Assembly: GCF_000025185.1 (NCBI RefSeq)
Contig: NC_013720.1
Location: 4,030,001 to 4,094,000, forward strand
From: Pirellula staleyi DSM 6068
Lineage (GTDB): Bacteria > Planctomycetota > Planctomycetia > Pirellulales > Pirellulaceae
Reading direction: 5' to 3'
Length of the DNA: 64,000 nucleotides
A model generated the notes under the pieces. The model did no database searches, was not told where the DNA came from, and was given only the letters and a program-made list of their open reading frames with translations. The translations under genes and the position numbers were made by a program. The first letter of the stretch is position 1, and each line of letters begins with the position of its first letter. Of this stretch, positions 15,649-23,525 are shown in pieces.

Positions 15649-18108
15649 TTACGCCAAGATGCGCGTCGAGGTGGGATCGTAGAGTGGGCGCAAGCTAACG
15701 CGTGCGGCGAAAAGCTCGCCATCGAGTTCCACTTGATAGCGGCCTGCTTCAATCCACGCGTTAGAAAGGATGTCGGAGTTCGACTTCAGGTACCCCAGTG
15801 CCACACTCGCGCCGAACGTATGGCCGTAGGCTGCGCTCGAGGTATAACCGATGCAGCTTTCGCCACGAAAGATCCGTTCGCCTCCCCACAGCTGAGCGCG
15901 CGAGTCGTGCAGCACGATTTGCACCAGGCGCTTGCGCAGTCCAGTGCTGCGCTGCTGCAGCAGGGCTTCTTTCCCGAGAAATCCAGCCGGTTTGTTCCAG
16001 TCGATCGTGAACCCCAGCCCCGCTTCGAGCGGTGTATCGTCGACCGAAAGATCGCTCCCCCAGGCTCGATATGCTTTCTCCAGACGCAGCGAGTTCATGG
16101 CGTAATAGCCTGCTGGTCGCGCGCCGAGCGATTGGCCAGCTGACAAAAGTTCGTCGTAAAGCTGCGGCGCTTGATCGGCCCGCAGATGCAGTTCGTAACC
16201 GAGCTCGCCCACATAGGTCATGCGCATCGCGCGCACGCGAGCTAGGCCGACATCGATAGTGCGCGAGGTGTTGTAGGGAAAGTGGGTGGACTGTAAGTCG
16301 GCATCGCTCAGCAGCGCGAGTAGTTCGCGCGAGCGGGGCCCCATCACACCAATCACCGCTGTCGCCGCTGAAATGTCTTCGATCTCGACCTGCTCGTCAT
16401 TGCGTCTGTTACGCTCGATCCAGTCGACGTCGCGAATCGCTTGCGTGCTCGAGGTAACGAGGTAAAACGTATCTGCGTCATCGCGGACTACGATCACGTC
16501 GCTTTCGCATCCCCCACGTTGGTTGAGCATCGGCGTATAGACAATCCGCCCCGCTTCGGTGTCGATGTTTGCTGCACAAAGCCGATTGAGCAGCGCCAGT
16601 GCATCGGGCCCCGAGATACGCAGGCGTGTCAGCGACGATTGATCGAAAATGCCGACACTCTTGCGCACTGCATGATGCTCATGCGCGCTGCAGTCGTGCC
16701 AGTTTTGCCGATCGAAGCTGTATTGCATCGAGGATTGCTGTTGGGTGCGGGCAAAATAAAGCGGGCGCTCGATCCCCATCTTCTGTCCAAAGTAGGCACC
16801 GAGTTTTTCGTTCGAGCCGTGCAGCGGAGAGCGACGCAAATTGCGTCCACTGCTGAATTCAAGATTGGGCCACGCCATGCGATAGTGCAGGCCGAGCCCT
16901 TCGCTCACACGCTCGCGCAGGAATTTCTTTTGGTTATGCCAAGGGGCGAAGCGGCGAATATCGACCGACCACAAGTCGTACGGCTGTTCTCCGCCGTCGA
17001 TCCACTGAGCGAGTGCTTCCCCCGCACCTCCGGCACAAGCGATGCCGGCGCTATTAAAACCGGTGGCGACAAACAAATTGCGAAGTTCTGGCGTTTCGCC
17101 GAGTAGAAACTGGTTATCGGGGGTAAAGCTCTCGGGACCATTCACGAACCGCTCGATCCCGATCTCTTTCAGGCCATGAATGCGGTGCTCGCCTTCGGCC
17201 AAGGGGGCGGCGAAATGTTGCCAGTCAGGCGGGAGCAATTGAAAACTAAAATTGCTCGGGACACGATCGACGTTCCACGGTTTGCTCACCGTTTGAAAAG
17301 CGCCGACTATAATTTGCTGACCACTCCCCCGAAAGTAAATCGCGGCATCGGGATCGCGTCCGCAGGGAAAATGCGTGGTCTCGCGCCCGGTGCTGTGGCT
17401 GACGACGTAGTGATGCTCGACCGGTGCCAGCGGGATATTCACACCAACATCGTGGGCGAGCTCACGCGACCACATGCCCCCCGTCAGCACGACGATTTCG
17501 GCTTCGACATCCCCTTGCGAAGTACGGACCCCGGACACGCGTCCCTTGGCGACGAGAAGTTTTTGGACTGCGATTTTTTCGATCGCTGTACAGCCGCGCG
17601 AAGTTGCCCCTGCGAGTAGCGCGAGGGTGCAGGCGGTGGGATCGACGATGCCATCGTGCGGCACGTACAAACTCCCCACGAGATCACTAGTGCGGAGTAG
17701 CGGCCAAAGTTCTCGCACGCGCGATGGGCTCACCCATTCGCACTCCACCCCCAGAACTTCTGCCATCGCTACGGAACGTCGATACTGCTGCACGCGCTGC
17801 TTGGTGCGGGCGAGCATCAGCGATCCGGTTTGCACCCATCCGGTCGGTTTGCCCGTCTCCTCTTGCAGCGATTTATAGAGCTTGGCGGAGGCCTGGTTGA
17901 TGCGTGTCATCGCCGAACTGGTTCGAAGTCGCCCGACTTGTCCGGCCGAGTGCCAGGTGGTTCCGCCTGCGAATTTGGCTTGTTCCAGAAGTAAAAGATC
18001 GCGATAGCCGAGCTTCGTGAGGTGATAGGCGACGCTGGCTCCGGCAATGCCACCACCAACCACAACGACTCGAGCGCGAGCAGGAAGCTGGGTCATACAA
18101 ACAGTCAC
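15649..18108 (-). CDS. FAD-dependent oxidase/demethylase fused to a GcvT domain (dimethylglycine/sarcosine dehydrogenase type)
   Basis: The 819-residue protein opens with a dinucleotide-binding motif (VVVVGGGIAGASVAYHL, residues ~14-30). The TTWHSAG segment follows; in dimethylglycine and sarcosine dehydrogenases its His carries covalent FAD. The DAO domain ends near residue 370, followed by an FAO-type linker (to ~430) and a GcvT-like folate-binding domain (e.g. LTRLRISGPDALALLNRLCAAN; GELGYELH; DTPLEAGLG; GYTSSAAYGHTFGASVALGY). Such enzymes oxidise an N-methyl group and pass the C1 unit to tetrahydrofolate. The substrate is not readable from sequence. Because phnW lies directly downstream, an N-methylated aminophosphonate is one possibility. 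It is probably co-transcribed with the upstream regulator. Confidence 0.85.
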   Translation of the reverse strand: MTVCMTQLPARARVVVVGGGIAGASVAYHLTKLGYRDLLLLEQAKFAGGTTWHSAGQVGRLRTSSAMTRINQASAKLYKSLQEETGKPTGWVQTGSLMLARTKQRVQQYRRSVAMAEVLGVECEWVSPSRVRELWPLLRTSDLVGSLYVPHDGIVDPTACTLALLAGATSRGCTAIEKIAVQKLLVAKGRVSGVRTSQGDVEAEIVVLTGGMWSRELAHDVGVNIPLAPVEHHYVVSHSTGRETTHFPCGRDPDAAIYFRGSGQQIIVGAFQTVSKPWNVDRVPSNFSFQLLPPDWQHFAAPLAEGEHRIHGLKEIGIERFVNGPESFTPDNQFLLGETPELRNLFVATGFNSAGIACAGGAGEALAQWIDGGEQPYDLWSVDIRRFAPWHNQKKFLRERVSEGLGLHYRMAWPNLEFSSGRNLRRSPLHGSNEKLGAYFGQKMGIERPLYFARTQQQSSMQYSFDRQNWHDCSAHEHHAVRKSVGIFDQSSLTRLRISGPDALALLNRLCAANIDTEAGRIVYTPMLNQRGGCESDVIVVRDDADTFYLVTSSTQAIRDVDWIERNRRNDEQVEIEDISAATAVIGVMGPRSRELLALLSDADLQSTHFPYNTSRTIDVGLARVRAMRMTYVGELGYELHLRADQAPQLYDELLSAGQSLGARPAGYYAMNSLRLEKAYRAWGSDLSVDDTPLEAGLGFTIDWNKPAGFLGKEALLQQRSTGLRKRLVQIVLHDSRAQLWGGERIFRGESCIGYTSSAAYGHTFGASVALGYLKSNSDILSNAWIEAGRYQVELDGELFAARVSLRPLYDPTSTRILA

Positions 18109-18156
18109 TCACCCACGTGGAACGAGCACAAAACCACACCAGAAATGCACCAGCCT

Positions 18157-18708
18157 TCATCCACCTTTGGCATAGACCACGATCAGCCTGGCGATCGAGC
18201 GTCCGACGTTACGAAGCGTATGTTGCACGCTTCCGTCGTCGTAAATGCAGTCGCCCGGCTCGAGACGATAGGACTCGTCGCCATACTCGTACTCAATCGT
18301 CCCATCGACCACCATCACGAACTCTTCCCCCTCGTGGGCCAGCTTTTCATCGCGTCCTTTGCCCGGCTGAATTTCAAGAAGCATCGGCTCCATCAGTTTG
18401 ATGGCTCGCTTATGCGCGAGGGCAAAATAACGAATTGCCGATCCATCGCGGGTGATCTCTTGCCGCTCCTCTTTCCGGACGACGACGATTTGAGGACGCT
18501 GGTCGAGTCCCGCAAGAAGATCGGCGGTCGAGACCCCAAACGCTTCTGCGATTTTGGCGAGGGTGGGAAGCGAAGGAGTGACGCGAAAGTTTTCAATTTT
18601 CGAGATCACACCGCGCGTCATGCCGGTTTTTTCAGCCAGCTCTTCGAGTGTAAGCCCGGCCGAGGTGCGCATTTCGCGAATGCGCTGCGAAAGTTGCAAA
18701 AGGTTCAT
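18157..18708 (-). CDS. XRE-family regulator with C-terminal cupin sensor domain
   Basis: The product has an N-terminal helix-turn-helix (LSQRIREMRTSAGLTLEELAEKTGMTRGVISKIEN, first ~40 residues) and a C-terminal cupin (HEGEEFVMVVDGTIEYEYGDESYRLEPGDCIYDDGSVQHTLRN). This is the architecture of small-molecule-responsive regulators that commonly control neighbouring amine or amino-acid catabolic genes. I choose ATG 18708 (183 aa) because the HTH starts there; the frame is open to 18798. It lies 48 bases upstream of the FAD/GcvT oxidase on the same strand and probably controls that operon and itself. Confidence 0.88.
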   Translation of the reverse strand: MNLLQLSQRIREMRTSAGLTLEELAEKTGMTRGVISKIENFRVTPSLPTLAKIAEAFGVSTADLLAGLDQRPQIVVVRKEERQEITRDGSAIRYFALAHKRAIKLMEPMLLEIQPGKGRDEKLAHEGEEFVMVVDGTIEYEYGDESYRLEPGDCIYDDGSVQHTLRNVGRSIARLIVVYAKGG

Positions 18709-18994
18709 GTTGCCCGTTGTACCCACTGCGGGTTCTTCAGGCAACAGTCGGTCGAGATGAAATGAGATGAAATATTGATGAAGGTGCAGCAGAACCAATC
18801 GGACACACCTGATTCCTAAGAAGGCATCAATCTGCAGGCCAGTGGCGGCCCCTTTTCAGAGGTGCCCATGCCTAACAGCATTGCACCCCAAGGGCAGGGG
18901 GATCGCACGCTACTGAAATCCTCCCAGCTGTCTCTCAGCGGAAATTGTGGGGAGCGTTTGCGAGCCCCGGAAGGTCTGCTACATTCGGAGCTTC
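18709..18994. other. Divergent intergenic region between the XRE regulator and mtnB
   Basis: No gene is visible. It should contain promoters for both directions. I see no clear -35/-10 pair. The structured leader at 18995-19050 follows on the right. Confidence 0.5.
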
Positions 18995-19050
18995 GCGGTG
19001 AAGGTTCCTGGGGGTGAAAACCCTCGAGAGAATTTACCGCTAACCCTCTC
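18995..19050 (+). ncRNA. Candidate structured leader RNA of the methionine-salvage genes
   Basis: GCGGTGAA (18995-19002) pairs with TTTACCGC (19033-19040), eight pairs including one G-U. It encloses a second helix at 19010-19015/19020-19025 closed by a GAAA tetraloop. GAGAG (19026-19030) can alternatively pair with CTCTC (19046-19050), which would thread through the outer helix and so is competing or pseudoknotted. The structure ends ~20 bases before the GTG of mtnB and just ahead of its GGGAG ribosome-binding site (19057-19061). The position suggests translational control. No known riboswitch consensus is recognised. Confidence 0.4.
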
Positions 19051-19070
19051 TAGCTCGGGAGTTTCGTGTA

Positions 19071-19742
19071 GTGAATGGCGTGGAAGGACTGGCTCCCTAT
19101 CGGCCGCAAATCGATGCCCTGCGCGACGTGGGGCAGATGCTTTGGCAGCGTGGCTGGTCGGTCGGTACGAGCAGCAACTACAGCGTGGTGGTGGGGCGCG
19201 ATCCGCTGCGCATTCTGATTACCGCCAGTGGCAAGGATAAGGGGCGACTCGGTCCCGATGATTTCGTGGTCGTAGGAGACGACGGACGCGGCGCTTGGCC
19301 AGGACAAGCCAAGTCCTCTGCCGAAACGCTGCTGCACGTCGTAGCAGCCCAGCAGCCGGGCGTTGGAGCAGTGCTGCACACCCATTCGGTCTGGTGCACG
19401 TTGCTTTCGGACTACTTTTTTTCGCAAGGTGGTCTCGTCCTCGAAGGGTACGAGATGCTGAAAGGTTTCGCCGGGGTCACCACCCACGAAACGCGTGCCT
19501 GGATCGAGATTTTCGAGAATACGCAAGACATTCCTTCGCTGGCCGAAAAAGTCCGCGAGCGGATGACCGATGTCGCTAGCCCGATGAAGTTTGGCTACCT
19601 CATTCGTAAGCATGGCCTCTACACCTGGGGTGTCGATCTCGAGGAAACGCGACGGCATATCGAAGTGATGGAATTTCTGCTCGAATGCACTGGTCGTAAG
19701 CTGCTGCTCGAAGGAGCCATCTCCGCTGCCGTCGTGGCATAG
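19071..19742 (+). CDS. mtnB: Methylthioribulose-1-phosphate dehydratase
   Basis: MtnB dehydrates methylthioribulose 1-phosphate in the methionine salvage pathway. It is a class II aldolase/adducin-fold zinc enzyme: the first conserved block is GTSSNYSVV, and the zinc-binding pair is in VLHTHSVWCTLL. The following HGLYTWGVDLEETRRHIEVMEFLLEC segment is the C-terminal metal-binding and helical part. The start is GTG 19071 with a GGGAG site ten bases upstream. It heads a mtnB-mtnD-mtnC cluster (gaps 177 and 51 bases). Confidence 0.93.
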   Translation: MNGVEGLAPYRPQIDALRDVGQMLWQRGWSVGTSSNYSVVVGRDPLRILITASGKDKGRLGPDDFVVVGDDGRGAWPGQAKSSAETLLHVVAAQQPGVGAVLHTHSVWCTLLSDYFFSQGGLVLEGYEMLKGFAGVTTHETRAWIEIFENTQDIPSLAEKVRERMTDVASPMKFGYLIRKHGLYTWGVDLEETRRHIEVMEFLLECTGRKLLLEGAISAAVVA

Positions 19743-19919
19743 CAGGCTGAATTAATTCACTGATTTTTGTAAGCAAGTTCTCAAGAACAGCTAAGCACTT
19801 CCTTCGCAAGTTTTCAATAAATTCCCCATAGTTCCTTCCTAGGTAATCACAAATTCCTGAGCGATTCGTGCAAAGTCACGAAGGAACTCCTCACAAGTCG
19901 AGACTAAGGTACTACAGCC

Positions 19920-20498
19920 ATGGCCCGAATTCGAATTCAAGACGAGAATCGCGAAATTACCGGTGCAGAAGCGATTCGCGAGTTTCTCAAGCCGTTTGGC
20001 ATTTGGTACGAGAAGTGGGATGTCGCCGGACGGATCGGTCCTGACGCTACGAACGAAGAGATCCTGGCCGCTTATGCCCCAGAGATCGAGCGGCTGAAGG
20101 TGGCCGGAAATTTTGTGACAGCCGACGTCATCAACGTCAATCCTGGTACGCCCGGGCTCGATGGGATGCTCGCCAAATTCTGCAAAGAACATACCCACAG
20201 CGAAGACGAAGTTCGCTTCACGGTGAAGGGGAGTGGTGTGTTTCACATTCATCCCGAAGGTGGGCCGGTTTTTGCCGTCCAAGTCGAAGCGGGGGATTTG
20301 ATTAACGTTCCGATGGGGACCAAGCATTGGTTCGATCTCTGCAGCGACAAAACGATTCGCTGCATTCGCCTGTTCCAGGACATGTCGGGCTGGGCGCCGC
20401 ACTACGTTGAATCGGGTGTGCACGAGCGCTATCAGCCGCTCTGCATGGGACCTGCCTATTTGCCAGCCGCCGGTATCGATTCGGTCGTCAAGCTGTAG
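19920..20498 (+). CDS. mtnD: Acireductone dioxygenase
   Basis: This enzyme oxidises acireductone to the keto-acid precursor of methionine plus formate (Fe form), or runs the off-pathway CO-producing reaction (Ni form). The 192-residue cupin carries the metal ligands in [11 protein letters not shown] (two His and a Glu) and the distal His in [10 protein letters not shown]. The pattern IPFG-x-x-YEKWDV near the N-terminus and the [13 protein letters not shown] segment also fit the family. The metal cannot be decided from sequence. It is the second gene of the cluster. Confidence 0.95.
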   Translation: MARIRIQDENREITGAEAIREFLKPFGIWYEKWDVAGRIGPDATNEEILAAYAPEIERLKVAGNFVTADVINVNPGTPGLDGMLAKFCKEHTHSEDEVRFTVKGSGVFHIHPEGGPVFAVQVEAGDLINVPMGTKHWFDLCSDKTIRCIRLFQDMSGWAPHYVESGVHERYQPLCMGPAYLPAAGIDSVVKL

Positions 20499-20549
20499 TC
20501 TCCTTAGACTCTCATAGTCCTGTGATCGAAGTGGGAAAGTCGGCCGAAT

Positions 20550-21242
20550 ATGGCGTCTAGTGTCCGTGGAATTTTGCTCGATATCGAAGGGACCACCTCT
20601 TCGATTTCGTTCGTCGTGGATGTGATGTTTCCACTGGCACGCCGCGACGTGCGAGCACTGCTCGACCAGCATTTCACGCGCGAAGATGTCGCAAAAGCAG
20701 TGCAGCTGATGGAGTCAGATGCCGGGCGAAAGTTGCCAACTCCCGAAGAAGTGGCTGCTGAGGCCTATCGGCTGATGGATGGCGACGTGAAGTCGACCGG
20801 TCTCAAGCAACTGCAAGGTATTGTGTGGGACGATGCCTTCGTCCGAGGTCAGTTGGTGGCCCATTTGTACGACGATGTTGCCCCAGCACTTCGCCGCTGG
20901 AATCAGTCTGGACTGGATTGCCGCATCTATTCGTCGGGAAGCATTCAGGCTCAGAAAAAGTTCTTCGGCTACAGTGTCGCGGGAGATCTGTTGTCGCTCT
21001 TGCGGGGGCATTACGACACAACAACTGGCGGCAAGAAGGAAGCCGCGAGCTACACAAAAATTGCCTCCGCTATGAGCTTGCCCCCGGGCGAAATTTTGTT
21101 CGTCAGCGACGTGGTGGCAGAACTTGATGCCGCACGTGCCGCCGGAATGCAAACGCGGCTGAGCCTTCGCCCCGGCAACCCGTCACAGCCCCCCAATGAT
21201 CACACCCCGATCAGCTCTTTCGAACAAATCCTGGTCGCATAA
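20550..21242 (+). CDS. mtnC: Enolase-phosphatase E1
   Basis: MtnC enolises and dephosphorylates 2,3-diketo-5-methylthiopentyl 1-phosphate, giving acireductone, the MtnD substrate. It is a HAD-family phosphatase: motif I is LLDIEGTTSSISFV (nucleophile Asp), motif II is IYSSGSIQAQK, and motif III/IV is FVSDVVAELDAARAAGM. Length (230 aa) is normal. The first and last genes of the salvage route (mtnA, mtnN/P, final transaminase) are not in the window. Confidence 0.94.
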   Translation: MASSVRGILLDIEGTTSSISFVVDVMFPLARRDVRALLDQHFTREDVAKAVQLMESDAGRKLPTPEEVAAEAYRLMDGDVKSTGLKQLQGIVWDDAFVRGQLVAHLYDDVAPALRRWNQSGLDCRIYSSGSIQAQKKFFGYSVAGDLLSLLRGHYDTTTGGKKEAASYTKIASAMSLPPGEILFVSDVVAELDAARAAGMQTRLSLRPGNPSQPPNDHTPISSFEQILVA

Positions 21243-21761
21243 ATCGCGGGATCCCTTGGTCCGTAAATTTCTTTCGAACTCACGTCAATCTGGTCGCGTA
21301 GCAAGCAAGTGAATCGTTGGGATTCTAGCTTGGTAGTTGGCAACGACGGTAATGCTAGAACTTCCTTGCTAGCGGCCGGTTTTCACGAAAATCTTCGGAA
21401 AACTTGACGACGGCGAGGATGCCTCTACGATTCGCTTGGCTGATCACATCGCTGTGCTCAGTGGAACTTGGTGGAACCAAAAATCGCCTGCCTGACGCAA
21501 GTTGCGAGAGATTTCGCACAAGCCGTTTTGGTGTCGCGAATTGAAGAGTTTGGCCAGCAGGTGGGCCGCAAAGTGGCTCCCAGTTGTCCCGGCTCCTTTC
21601 TTTGAGCGCTTCAGGAAGAAGCGACCGTCGAGCTGCGATTGTTCTTCGCGCTCGTGTGACGAGCCCACGATGGGAAAGTCTGTCGCCATCGATCGGTTAG
21701 CTCGCGATCTTTTCGCCCGCATGATCATGGCGACTCCTTGAACTTTCCAGGAGTTCGTTCG
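21243..21761. other. 519-base intergenic region after mtnC
   Basis: No convincing gene. Two overlapping ORFs on opposite strands (around 21444-21741) lack ribosome-binding sites and protein-like composition. A promoter-like pair at 21404-21431 is the only signal I can support. Confidence 0.5.
21404..21431 (+). promoter_or_regulatory. Sigma70-like promoter candidate
   Basis: TTGACG (21404-21409) and TACGAT (21426-21431) are separated by 16 bases. It would serve the gene starting at 21762 with a ~330-base leader. Confidence 0.35.
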
Positions 21762-23081
21762 ATGTCTCGTGTGACTGCCCCAGCGATGATTTCCCCCGCG
21801 CTATCGTCTCGTGATATTGGTCTTGTTTCCGAAGTGAAAGAAGTTGCCTCGGGTGCCGGCTCCGACAGCAAGCTCAAGCGTCAGCGATCGCTGGCAATTT
21901 GGCTGCAGCGTGTGTCGATGGTTTCGCTGCGAAAGTTGCTTCGCAGTGGCGCGTCGTCGCTCCTGGGAACGCCACTGCTGCCTGCGCTTGCCGCCGTGAT
22001 TTGTTCACTCGGATGCGCGTCGCTCGCAACCGCCAGCGAGCCGCGTGTGCAGTTCGATCTCCCCTATCAAATTGTTTGCGTCGACGTCACGAGCCCCGAG
22101 TTTGCCGAGCGCAATCCGGGGCAGCGTTTGATTGAAGCACGGCTCCCGTTTTCGATGCTCCTGACGAGCGGACGGGCCAAGGATGTTTCGCAAGTCACCC
22201 TGCGTGCCAGCAGTCCCCACGCCACAATGCTCGTCGCCGACTACCTCCCCAAAACCTTGCACGAAGAGCAGACGATCGGAGGGGTTGAGGTCCACAAGGA
22301 TCACGAGCTCACCACGTCGCTTGGTGTGAATCTCAGTGGCAAATACACCGGAGCTGGCGTCGGTGCTGAGACCGGCATTGGCGAGAAACGGACCAGCGGT
22401 ACGAAATACCAATTGCTTCCGCCGCGCGAAACGGTGGTCGCTGCTGGCAAAGTCGGTCGTGGTGCCGGGGTGTACTTCAAGCTGGTCGCGTCCGATCGCA
22501 ATCCCTGGGAAGGGGAACGCGAAATCGTGCTCATCCTGCAAGTTCCCGCCGCATGGCGAGCGGATTATTTACACGTTCGCTGCGAGGCAACCGGTGTGCG
22601 GCACGGACTCGTGAAATCGATGGACGAGACGATTCGCGTTGCTCAGCGCGACTTTTTGGTGGCACTCTGTCACGTAGGCGACGAACAGGCGCGACTCGCG
22701 GCCGACGAACTGGCTCGCAGCGAATCGCAGCTCCGCCGGGCGGTGATGGCGGCCGGAAATCCCGAGCGGGACTCGATTTCGCTCCTCGGAGGCGCCATTT
22801 CGATTCCCACCGGTGGTTCTCAGCCGGTTGCTCCTCAGGCCTGGCTCGGGGAATTCCTGTTTGCCAGCGTCGGGCGGGGCAAAATCCCGAATTCGCTCCC
22901 TGGCGAGGTCAAAGCGGCTGCTGTCAGGTTTCAGGACGCTCGCACCGCAATTTGGCAACTTACAGGCTGGGGAAACTCATCGGCGACACGTGTCGAGGTT
23001 TTGCGACCGGTTTCGACCACCCCCGCATCGAACGCCAGTAGCGCAACCACCGGCTGGACCAGCCAATCGGCCACTCCTTAG
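21762..23081 (+). CDS. Putative secreted or membrane-anchored protein, ~439 aa, function unknown
   Basis: ATG 21762 has an AGGAG site upstream; the frame is open to 21738. The N-terminal ~60 residues are basic and polar. One hydrophobic segment (LLGTPLLPALAAVICSLGCASLATAS, near residues 65-90) ends in a signal-cleavage-like AxA region, possibly with a lipobox-like Cys. The mature part begins with EPRVQFDLPYQIVCVDVTS. It contains a Gly/Thr-rich stretch (LSGKYTGAGVGAETGIGEKRTSGT) and ends in a Ser/Thr/Ala-rich tail. The unusually long region before the hydrophobic segment is odd for a signal peptide. I recognise no family. Confidence 0.65.
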   Translation: MSRVTAPAMISPALSSRDIGLVSEVKEVASGAGSDSKLKRQRSLAIWLQRVSMVSLRKLLRSGASSLLGTPLLPALAAVICSLGCASLATASEPRVQFDLPYQIVCVDVTSPEFAERNPGQRLIEARLPFSMLLTSGRAKDVSQVTLRASSPHATMLVADYLPKTLHEEQTIGGVEVHKDHELTTSLGVNLSGKYTGAGVGAETGIGEKRTSGTKYQLLPPRETVVAAGKVGRGAGVYFKLVASDRNPWEGEREIVLILQVPAAWRADYLHVRCEATGVRHGLVKSMDETIRVAQRDFLVALCHVGDEQARLAADELARSESQLRRAVMAAGNPERDSISLLGGAISIPTGGSQPVAPQAWLGEFLFASVGRGKIPNSLPGEVKAAAVRFQDARTAIWQLTGWGNSSATRVEVLRPVSTTPASNASSATTGWTSQSATP

Positions 23082-23525
23082 GGGCCGGTTATCACCCCAC
23101 ACTTAAAAGTTTTGCGGAAATTGTGTGTGCCATAAAGGCCATCAAACCCGCGAAAATCGTGCTTTAATTGCTGTCGCTGCAAGCTGTTAGCGAGCTTCAT
23201 CCCCCGGGAACTCCGGAAGGGGACATGTCGAGCACTGGCAAGCACTCTATAATCGTCGCGTTCGCGGCAGTCAGAGTCTGGCAGAATCGTGAAAATGACG
23301 CTCCCATCGACCGGATGGAAGTCGGGGCGGCAGAAAATCTTCGGGCAAAAATCCCTGGTCGGGGGCTTGCCCGCCCGTCGCACCTTGTGCCATATTTCAC
23401 GATCTTTCCAGGCCAGCGAGGAGCCAGCTCACGATGAGAGGGCCTTCGCACTGCGTTTGCCGCGGAATTTCTCACCTTTTCGGTGAGTTAGTGATGCGGT
23501 TTGGCCCCGGCGAGGCGTAAAAGCA
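23082..23525. other. Intergenic region upstream of the nuo genes
   Basis: No supported gene in 444 bases. A TATAAT box (23248-23253) within CACTCTATAATC is the best promoter signal for nuoH, leaving a ~270-base leader. No good -35 hexamer is visible at the right distance. Confidence 0.45.
23248..23253 (+). promoter_or_regulatory. -10-like TATAAT box upstream of nuoH
   Basis: Perfect TATAAT within CTCTATAATC. The same CTCTATA context precedes trxB and argC in this window. The -35 is unclear. Confidence 0.3.

Noticed and set aside
21444-21741. Opposite-strand ORFs in the gap after mtnC
   Set aside because: Both are short, without ribosome-binding site, and rich in residues expected from chance ORFs.
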